A DNA stretch of 7,854 bases, from assembly GCA_030377945.1 (NCBI GenBank), contig JAUCGD010000135.1, forward strand, positions 1 to 7,854. The letters are read 5' to 3'. The position numbers and the translations under genes are program-made. The DNA is from Desulfobacterales bacterium HSG17. Lineage in GTDB: Bacteria; Desulfobacterota; Desulfobacteria; Desulfobacterales; Desulfococcaceae. The notes beneath the pieces are model-generated. The model saw only the letters and a list, made by a program, of their open reading frames with translations. It ran no database searches and was not told the DNA's origin. Below, piece after piece: positions 1 to 6,000 of the stretch (positions within the stretch are counted from its first letter, which is position 1; every line of letters begins with the position of its first letter).

Positions 1-76
1 GATGTTCAGGATGTGGAAGGATGGTCAGGATAGGTTTATGCTGGGAATCTTTGATTATCCTGACCATTTTGATTCA
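1..76. repeat. Degenerate copy of intergenic palindromic repeat B at the 3' end of gene 1
   Basis: Positions 17-32 read AAGGATGGTCAGGATA, identical to the left stem of the B elements at 5732-5819, 5913-6000 and 7696-7783. Positions 57-67 (ATCCTGACCAT) and 71-76 (GATTCA) match the right half and the end of B. The middle has diverged. The stop codon of gene 1 (TCA on the plus strand, 74-76) is formed by the terminal GATTCA of this element, so the repeat abuts or supplies the end of the gene. On the minus strand it forms the 3' untranslated end and could fold as a weak hairpin, but there is no U-tract, so I do not call it a terminator. The left border is cut by the window edge. Confidence 0.55.
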
Positions 77-3000
77 CATACCTGCTGTTTTCTGCAAGAT
101 GTATATCACTTCTTCCAGTCCTATTATTCCGTTTTCATTTACATCTGCTCCTGAATCGGAATAGCTTTCCCTGATTTGATCTGTTGTATCTGCACCTGCT
201 GTTACTTTAAGGCCGATAACTGCATCTGTTAAGTCAACATTGTTATCCCCGTTGAGATCGCCTTTTTGAACCGGGTTTATTTTGTAGATGCCTGTTGAGT
301 TCTGGCTTGGTGTCCAGTCGGTTTTGAATGCTTTTGCCTTTATTGTTGTATCTGATGTTATTTTTATAGGCGAGGTATATTTCAGAGATGTTTCTGTTGG
401 TTCGTTTCCGTCTGTTGTGTAGTGTATGGATACTTCAGGTGTATTGCATGAAAGGGTTACGTTCTGTTCAGTGGTATAGGTTCCGGGATCAGGTGAAAAG
501 GTCGGTGCTGCGATTGTTCCGGTAATGGAATAAATTCCTTCTGCTGTGTCACTTGATTCCCAGTCGGTTTTAAAGGCTTTGGCTTTGATCGTCATGCTGG
601 ATGTTACGGGAATTGGTGCTGTATATTCCTGAGAGCTTTCTGTGGGGTCGCTGCCGTTGGTTGTGTAACGGATTGCGGCGCCGGATGTCGTACATGTGAG
701 TGTTACATTCTGAGTTGTGGTATATACATCCGGTGCCGGTGAAAATGCCGGTGCTGCCACTTTTCCGGTAATTGTATATTCCCCGGTAGTTGTGTCACTG
801 TTATCCCAGTCTGTTTTGAATGCTTTGGTTTTGATTGCTGTTGCGGCAGATACGGGAATTGGAGCAGTATATGCTGCTGATGCTGCTGTTGGTTCTGATC
901 CGTCTGTTGTGTAGTGTATGGCTGCGCCTGATGTTGAGCATGTAATTGTTACATTCTGTGCTGTTGTGTAGATGCCGGGAGCTGGCGAAAATGCCGGTGC
1001 TGCCACCTTGCCGGTTATTGTGTAAAGCCCGGATGCTGTTTCACTGGAAGTCCAGTTTGTTTTGAATGCTTTGGTTTTCAGGGTTGTTGTTGTGCTTATG
1101 GAGATGGGTGCTGAATATAGTGTTGAGATTTCCGTTGGTTCGCTGTTGTCTGTTGAATATCTGATTTCTGCATCTGCTGTTGTGCAGGTGATGGTGATAG
1201 TCTGTGCGGTTGTGTATGTTCCCGGAACTGGAGATAATGAGGGTGTTTCAACTGTGTTTAACGGTTCTCCGCCTGAGACGGTCAGGATTGTTGCCGGGGA
1301 GATGTTTAATGTGTTGATTTTGCTTGTGGCGTAGAATATGAATTTGTATTCTCCGTTGCTGGTAAAGTTATTATAGGTGGTTTCATAGCGTCCGTCTTTA
1401 TCAGGGTCTGTGAGGACTATTACAGGCTGACCTGTCTCAATAGCTTTAAGGTCCTGGCTGATTGCCGGGGCTGTGTAATCCGGTGTTATTATAACTGCCA
1501 GAACTGATTCTATGCCGTTGTCATCTGATACGTCTGCATACAGGGTCTGGGTTGAGTTGGCCTGTATTGACGCATTTGCAGTTCTTCCGATAATTTCCGG
1601 TTGATTTGGAGCAATGGCGAATTTTCCTCCCATTATGATTTCAGGGGCAAGTGCGGTTCCTGCAAGCTGTGGCTGCATGGTGCTGTAAGGGATTCCCATG
1701 GCGGAAAGCTGTGTTTTTGAGCTTTCCCATCCTTTGAGTATGGAATCTCCTGCCAGCAGGCGGTCTATGAAGAATTGTGTAAATGAGGCGCTGCCGCCCA
1801 GTTCGACGTATGCGTTTTTATCATTTGTGGATGTGATGATAACGCGGTTGTCGGCTGTAAGATCATCAACAAATGTTCCTGATTTACAGGCTTCGATCAT
1901 GACAACTATCTGTCGGCCTGTGGCATTTTGAAAGGTGTTAAGAAAGCCTGAAAATTGGGATGCATTGAGGATTTCACCAGGGAATATATTAAAGGTGTCA
2001 ACTCCTCCGTGGTCAATCATGTATATGTAAAGGGGGCCGTCTGTGCTTTGTAAGGCTGCCCAGTCTGTTATTGACTGGCCGAATTCGTTTACAGTGGGAG
2101 TGGTGTCGTCAACAACACCATTATCCAGGCCGTCTCCGTCCAGGTCGTGGAATGTTGTGGGGTTAAAGTAGTGGATATCACTGTCTTGAAAAAAACGGTC
2201 CTGAAATCGCCGGTAAACCAGGTCTGAAAGGTATTGGGTGGATTCAAATAAAGGATCAGTGCTGTCATTGCCGCCGCCTGCAACCAGGATCAGGTTTCCA
2301 TGATGCTGGGCATAGTAGTTAGGCGGTACACCGACTGTTATGTCGAATTTTCCGGTCAAATCTCCGAATGTGGCAATTATGGAGGTGGTTCCTGTGCCTG
2401 CGGCTGTTATAAGGCCGGAGGCATTTACTGTGGCTATGGTATCATCAAGGGATGTCCATGTGGGGGATGGTATGGGGGTTGAGGTTGCATCCGAATATGC
2501 GGTTGAAGCTGAAACGGTCTGGGTCTGGCCTATGGTCATGCTTTGGTTTGTGCCGGATACGTTTATGCTGACTATCTGCTTCAGTCCGGTCAAGGTTCCT
2601 GTGGAGGTGATGTTTAATTGATAGGGGTTATACTGGTCAATGTCTGTTCCAGGTTCTACTTTTATGTAGTAGTTGCCGCTGTAAGCATTACCAGGAAAGC
2701 TTTTTGCTTCTCCATCTGTTGATGTCTGCTGTGTTATGATTACGTCATTGTCGTTGATAACTTTAATTGTATAATCGCCTGTTGTGGTTGTTGGAGTAAA
2801 ATTTATGTCAAAGGCTGTGGTGTCAGGTAAATAGAACCCAAAATGATCTGCATCAGATGCAGAATAAATCCGGCCCCTGCGGGATGCGTTGTTTTCTATG
2901 GAATTGGCAAATTTCAGGGTGTTATTGGATTCTATTTCAAGATCGGTCTGGTCTGAATCCTGGATTGTCAGGGTGTAGGATGCTATGGTTTCAGCATCGC

Positions 3001-5602
3001 CTAATGGGGTAACTCTGATATAATATTTTCCCACATTCAGGCCCATGTGCAGGGTTACGTCTGTGCCATTCTGAGTTTCTATGCCGTCTATCTGGTTTTC
3101 TCCTGAATCTTTGAATATTCCCAATGCAAAGTTTTTTGCGCTTTCAGGGCAGGAGAAATTGAATTGCAGGTATTTTGGGGAATCCAGGTTGAATGTGAAA
3201 AAATCTGTGTCTGATGCATCTGACAGCCGGGCTGATATTGGGGATGTGATATTGAAATCTGTTGATGTTTCTGCGCTGTTATTGGGTTCTGTTTCCAGTT
3301 GTTTTGTGCTGGGGTTTAAGGATATGGAAAACTGGGCTTTTGCGTCTATATCTTCAACAGGGATTACCCTTATGGTATAACTGTCAGCCGGAAATGCTCC
3401 TTCAAGGCTTACCGGGGCATATTCCAGGCAGACCACTGTGTCAATTACGGTTCCGGTGCTGTTTACCAGTTCCATGCGGTATTTTGCCTGATCGCCTGAA
3501 GGGGTCAGGTCAATTTTTATGGCTTGGAATTTTGAAAGTGTGAAGGGGAATAAAGATTCATTCTGAAGGTGGTTTATTGAGCTTTGGGCTGTGTCTGGCA
3601 TATCCAGGGGGATATCAGTTTTGGCTGAAAGGGTGTCCTGAATTTTGTAGGTGATTATGTAAGGTTTATCTTGATCAATGTCTCCGGCAGAAGTGGCTTT
3701 TACATAATAGGTTCCGGCACTCAGTCCCAGGGGGAAAATAAGGGGATTGGCGTTTTGTGATGTTGCTGATGCCATGAGGGTTTCTGATGAATTCAGGATT
3801 TCTATGTTTATATCTGCTGTTGTGCTTTTTGATAGAAAGCCTATGTCAATTATTGAAGCTGATTGTAGGGTTATTTTGAAATAGTCGGTGTCAGTGTCAA
3901 CTGGAATGTTTGCTTCGTAAAATTTGTTTTCGGTTATGGGGAAGGGCTGGGATGATGTGTTGTTGGGTTCTATTTCCATTGCTTCGAAGGTGATGTAAAT
4001 TGGCAAACCTTTTTTTGAATATGTTTTTCCCATAAAGGTTGTTAAAATGTCTACCCATCCGTTAACCAGACCTATAAGGTCATCATATTGAATCAGAGCA
4101 ATGGAAGAATTAGAAGACGACCATGTTGTTTTTATTGGTACAACTCCATCAGTGTACAGCCCATTTAATGTAAGACGAAATTTGTTTAGATTCATCCTTT
4201 TTACTTCTATCCACACATCCTTCAACGTACAAATGGAAAAAAGACTTTGACTATTGCCTTTATTTATTTCACTGATGGGTTCAATATTTATTGCACAGTT
4301 GAAAGATTCAGGGCTATTAACAGTCCAGGTATAAGCTCCATCGTTTTCCGTGCTTTCTGATATTGTTTCAAAAGTGCCTTGTTTACCTCCCTGACGGGAA
4401 AGTGAAATTTGGACGTTTCCCTGGATGTTTTGCGTGTCCCATGTAATGATTTTCTGGTCGCCAATATTCCATCTGGATGCCTGGTCAGGAGATGAAATGA
4501 TCAAATGATCAAATAACCGAGATTGTCCGCCGCGAACAGCGCGGACATAACGACTGCTTGTCTTACTGCCGTAGCTACCATAGCCGTTATCGAAGTTCAT
4601 GCACCTCGCATGGTCCGTATAGCGAACATGAGTCGAGGACAACCAATAAATGAGTACCTCTGTATTTGAGAAATATTCGGTATTAATAGCAGGACTATGT
4701 TGTGTCAGATCCACAATAGAAGCCAGCTCTTTCAAATCAGGAAGCCGCCAGTCATCATGACCGGAAGTGGAAAGATTTTCACAATATGCAAGTGCATTTT
4801 CCCATGTCATGTTTATATCTGACCCGGCCTGCTGCCACATCAGACCTGTTGCCGTATCTGTAATAGTACCATCACTGTTATTAAGCAAATGATCAAATGA
4901 ATGAGACTGTCCGCCGCGAACAGCGCGAACATAACGATTGCTTCGCTTACTGCCGTAGCTATCACCGCCGCTATCAAAATGCACGTACCACGCATTGATC
5001 GTCCAGGAAACATAAGTCGAGGAAGACCAGTAATAGTCCGACAACGTATTTGGAAAATATTTGGTATCAATAACAGGGTCATATCTCACATAATAAGCAA
5101 TAGAACGCAGATCTTCTCTTGTAGGCATCCGCCAGTCAGGAAATCCCCCGAAATTTTCCGCATTCAAAGCATTAATAAAATCCACAGTATCAGTACCATC
5201 ACCAGGTTGTCCTGCATCCCCACCGTTAGTCTCAGGATTACTATCATACCAGGTATAAGTATTATCTGCATCATGAGGATTGGAATAATCCGGCACATCA
5301 TCCTTATTCTGCTTCACCTCCCATATCAACCCCGTTACATTATCCCGCACCATGAACCAGCTTGTTGCATCATCAGCAAGGTCATTACCGCTGGCATCCA
5401 GTTTGGTGTATGAAGGCGAGTTTATGAGGTAGTTGCCGTCCTGGCCGTAGAAGGGTTCGCCGGGCTGGGGGCAGGGAATTTCCTGGGTGTCGTTGTAGCA
5501 TTTTTTCTGGCCTGTGTCTGGTATGGGCCAGGCAAAGGCGGTTAGGGTTATGGTTAGGAAGAGGATTATTGAGAGGGTTGATGATTTTGTTTTGGTTTTC
5601 AT
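74..5602 (-). CDS. Giant secreted multidomain protein: two DUF1566 domains, C13 (legumain-like) peptidase, chitobiase-type repeats, dockerin-like end
   Basis: This 1842-residue exported protein probably acts at the cell surface or outside the cell. Residues 1-24 are a signal peptide (basic start, hydrophobic core, AFA before W25). Then come DUF1566 domains (about 72-230 and 245-358, both ending RYVRAVRGG), a Kre9/Knh1-like Ig domain (368-431), a degenerate Big-like stretch (475-535), four PPC-like beta domains (541-654, 665-763, 769-881, 888-998; EPNN at 545 and 772), Big_2 (1005-1092), a C13-type peptidase (1095-1316; DHGG with H1198, EACKSG with C1239), an Ig-like linker (1330-1445), four 82-residue CHB_HEX_C-type repeats (1451-1776) and two EF-hand loops (1782-1793, 1820-1831). 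The ATG start has AAGGAG 7 nt upstream. The stop lies in a B repeat. Domain calls come from motif recognition, not profile searches. The substrate is unknown; lectin-like adhesion plus proteolysis is an inference. Codon usage changes sharply near codons 69 and 535. Confidence 0.93.
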   Translation of the reverse strand: MKTKTKSSTLSIILFLTITLTAFAWPIPDTGQKKCYNDTQEIPCPQPGEPFYGQDGNYLINSPSYTKLDASGNDLADDATSWFMVRDNVTGLIWEVKQNKDDVPDYSNPHDADNTYTWYDSNPETNGGDAGQPGDGTDTVDFINALNAENFGGFPDWRMPTREDLRSIAYYVRYDPVIDTKYFPNTLSDYYWSSSTYVSWTINAWYVHFDSGGDSYGSKRSNRYVRAVRGGQSHSFDHLLNNSDGTITDTATGLMWQQAGSDINMTWENALAYCENLSTSGHDDWRLPDLKELASIVDLTQHSPAINTEYFSNTEVLIYWLSSTHVRYTDHARCMNFDNGYGSYGSKTSSRYVRAVRGGQSRLFDHLIISSPDQASRWNIGDQKIITWDTQNIQGNVQISLSRQGGKQGTFETISESTENDGAYTWTVNSPESFNCAINIEPISEINKGNSQSLFSICTLKDVWIEVKRMNLNKFRLTLNGLYTDGVVPIKTTWSSSNSSIALIQYDDLIGLVNGWVDILTTFMGKTYSKKGLPIYITFEAMEIEPNNTSSQPFPITENKFYEANIPVDTDTDYFKITLQSASIIDIGFLSKSTTADINIEILNSSETLMASATSQNANPLIFPLGLSAGTYYVKATSAGDIDQDKPYIITYKIQDTLSAKTDIPLDMPDTAQSSINHLQNESLFPFTLSKFQAIKIDLTPSGDQAKYRMELVNSTGTVIDTVVCLEYAPVSLEGAFPADSYTIRVIPVEDIDAKAQFSISLNPSTKQLETEPNNSAETSTDFNITSPISARLSDASDTDFFTFNLDSPKYLQFNFSCPESAKNFALGIFKDSGENQIDGIETQNGTDVTLHMGLNVGKYYIRVTPLGDAETIASYTLTIQDSDQTDLEIESNNTLKFANSIENNASRRGRIYSASDADHFGFYLPDTTAFDINFTPTTTTGDYTIKVINDNDVIITQQTSTDGEAKSFPGNAYSGNYYIKVEPGTDIDQYNPYQLNITSTGTLTGLKQIVSINVSGTNQSMTIGQTQTVSASTAYSDATSTPIPSPTWTSLDDTIATVNASGLITAAGTGTTSIIATFGDLTGKFDITVGVPPNYYAQHHGNLILVAGGGNDSTDPLFESTQYLSDLVYRRFQDRFFQDSDIHYFNPTTFHDLDGDGLDNGVVDDTTPTVNEFGQSITDWAALQSTDGPLYIYMIDHGGVDTFNIFPGEILNASQFSGFLNTFQNATGRQIVVMIEACKSGTFVDDLTADNRVIITSTNDKNAYVELGGSASFTQFFIDRLLAGDSILKGWESSKTQLSAMGIPYSTMQPQLAGTALAPEIIMGGKFAIAPNQPEIIGRTANASIQANSTQTLYADVSDDNGIESVLAVIITPDYTAPAISQDLKAIETGQPVIVLTDPDKDGRYETTYNNFTSNGEYKFIFYATSKINTLNISPATILTVSGGEPLNTVETPSLSPVPGTYTTAQTITITCTTADAEIRYSTDNSEPTEISTLYSAPISISTTTTLKTKAFKTNWTSSETASGLYTITGKVAAPAFSPAPGIYTTAQNVTITCSTSGAAIHYTTDGSEPTAASAAYTAPIPVSAATAIKTKAFKTDWDNSDTTTGEYTITGKVAAPAFSPAPDVYTTTQNVTLTCTTSGAAIRYTTNGSDPTESSQEYTAPIPVTSSMTIKAKAFKTDWESSDTAEGIYSITGTIAAPTFSPDPGTYTTEQNVTLSCNTPEVSIHYTTDGNEPTETSLKYTSPIKITSDTTIKAKAFKTDWTPSQNSTGIYKINPVQKGDLNGDNNVDLTDAVIGLKVTAGADTTDQIRESYSDSGADVNENGIIGLEEVIYILQKTAGM
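278..1252 (-). repeat. Four in-frame 246-bp tandem repeats (82-residue chitobiase/hexosaminidase C-terminal-type modules)
   Basis: The equivalent prolines of the opening (E/A)(T/A)P-SPxPG motif fall at residues 1454, 1536, 1618 and 1700, an exact 82-residue period. Each unit repeats the pattern PxFSPxPGxYTTxQNVTxxC, then IxYTTDGxEPT, then a YTAPIPV-like strand, then TIKxKAFKTDW. This matches the CHB_HEX_C_1 type (PF13290), a beta-sandwich common as a spacer or putative carbohydrate-associated module in secreted proteins. Approximate unit borders are 1007-1252, 761-1006, 515-760 and 278-514. Units 2 and 3 share nearly identical openings (KVAAPAFSPAP), which suggests recent duplication or gene conversion. 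Copy number could vary between strains. Confidence 0.85.
1655..2320 (-). other. Domain: C13/legumain-like clan CD cysteine peptidase (residues 1095-1316 of gene 1)
   Basis: The domain begins with a hydrophobic strand (NLILVAGGG), followed by a helix region and an acidic DLDGDGLDNG loop (1153-1162). The strand LYIYMIDHGG carries the presumed catalytic H1198, and IVVMIEACKSG carries the presumed nucleophile C1239. The His-Cys spacing is 41 residues, the same as in human legumain (H148/C189). Legumains also have an EACxSG context. C13 belongs to clan CD with caspases, gingipains and separase. The acidic loop resembles an EF-hand/thrombospondin-type-3 calcium site, so calcium dependence is plausible but not shown. 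Both key residues are present, so the domain looks catalytically competent. Specificity cannot be read from the sequence. Confidence 0.8.
4520..4645 (-). other. Putative DGR-type variable region 2 (end of second DUF1566 domain)
   Basis: Residues W320 to S361 of gene 1 align without gaps to W192 to S233. By hand count, 25 of 126 nucleotides differ: 9 at codon position 1, 10 at position 2 and 6 at position 3. Fifteen of the 18 changed codons alter the residue. Examples are ATC/GAC, AAT/CAT, GGT/TAT, CGA/ACA and AAT/AGT, where the third base is kept. The last 33 nt (RYVRAVRGGQS) differ at only two synonymous sites. Such A-site-centred, non-synonymous variation next to a fixed tail is the hallmark of DGR variable regions, and DUF1566-type C-lectin folds are known DGR targets. 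No template repeat is present in the window. Confidence 0.55.
4904..5029 (-). other. Putative DGR-type variable region 1 (end of first DUF1566 domain)
   Basis: This stretch covers residues W192 to S233 of gene 1 and is the partner of the region at 4520-4645. Variable residues relative to the second copy are at 193, 198, 200, 201, 203, 204, 206, 207, 208, 209, 212, 214, 215, 220 and 222. The framework residues SST, AxxxxFD, SYGSK and RYVRAVRGGQS are retained. In C-type-lectin-fold variable proteins the varied positions cluster on the ligand-binding face. That assignment is by analogy here. Conservation resumes downstream at FDHL, where 12 nucleotides are identical in both copies. Confidence 0.55.
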
Positions 5603-5609
5603 TTTTTTG

Positions 5610-5615
5610 CTCCTT
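5610..5615 (-). promoter_or_regulatory. Ribosome binding site of gene 1
   Basis: The minus strand reads AAGGAG, then 7 nt (CAAAAAA), then ATG. It is a strong Shine-Dalgarno match with good spacing, and it fixes the start at 5602 directly ahead of the signal peptide. I see no convincing -35/-10 pair in the short gap before element A1. Confidence 0.85.
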
Positions 5616-5647
5616 TTTGGTTGGTTGTACTTTTTGCTCTTTTGTTG

Positions 5648-5819
5648 GGAACCATGATTAAATGATTAAATGATTTTCATGAAGGTTCATAGTTAATCAT
5701 ATCAATCATTTAATCATGGTTCATAATGTGCTTGAATCAGGATATCCAGGATTTTAAAAGGATGGTCAGGATACATCTATCCTGACCATCCTTAAATCAT
5801 CCTGACCATCCTGATTCAA
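5648..5819. repeat. Tandem unit 1: element A1 (5648-5730) plus element B1 (5732-5819)
   Basis: A1 is an 83-bp AT-rich element with perfect 19-bp inverted arms (5649-5667, GAACCATGATTAAATGATT, and 5704-5722) around a 36-nt centre. It is identical to A2 at 5828-5910. B1 is 88 bp, bounded by the 12-bp inverted ends TTGAATCAGGAT and ATCCTGATTCAA. It contains a perfect 16-bp hairpin (5758-5773 with 5778-5793) closed by the 4-nt loop CATC. The unit lies upstream of gene 1, so any distal promoter of gene 1 must lie in or beyond it. It could act as a MITE-like element, a bidirectional terminator or an RNA processing site. None of these is demonstrated. Confidence 0.9.
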
Positions 5820-5827
5820 AAAAAGCT

Positions 5828-6000
5828 GGAACCATGATTAAATGATTAAATGATTTTCATGAAGGTTCATAGTTAATCATATCAATCATTTAATCATGGT
5901 TCATAATGTGTTTTGAATCAGGATATCCAGGATTTTAAAAGGATGGTCAGGATACATCTATCCTGGGCATCCTTAAATCATCCTAACCATCCTGATTCAA
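5828..6000. repeat. Tandem unit 2: element A2 (5828-5910) plus element B2 (5913-6000)
   Basis: This is the second copy of the A+B unit, offset by about 180 bp. A2 is identical to A1 over 83 bp (inverted arms 5829-5847 and 5884-5902). B2 differs from B1 at three of 88 positions; two of the changes unpair the central hairpin and one creates the stop codon of gene 2 (5983-5985). B2 therefore overlaps the 3' end of gene 2. Together with unit 1 it accounts for nearly all of the gap between genes 1 and 2, in which I see no gene. Confidence 0.9.

Noticed and set aside
717..2621. Several 60-93-codon plus-strand frames rich in Val, Ala and Gly
   Set aside because: They mirror Thr/Ser/Asn-rich codons of gene 1 on the other strand and show no ribosome site or domain.
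4520..5029. One of the two variable regions acting as the DGR template repeat for the other
   Set aside because: Both lie in coding sequence, neither keeps A at most variable sites, and no reverse transcriptase is adjacent.
4901..5413. 170-codon open frame on the plus strand opposite the DUF1566 domains
   Set aside because: It is antisense to clearly conserved DUF1566 coding sequence, has no recognisable domain, and is rich in Arg and Ile as expected of a shadow frame.
5758..5793. Rho-independent terminator from the 16-bp hairpin in B1
   Set aside because: The stem is strong, but there is no U-tract on either side and the stem is imperfect in B2 and B3. I record it only as a repeat.
5648..6000. 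CRISPR-like array
   Set aside because: There are only two long units with different palindromic parts, and no short repeats separated by unique spacers.
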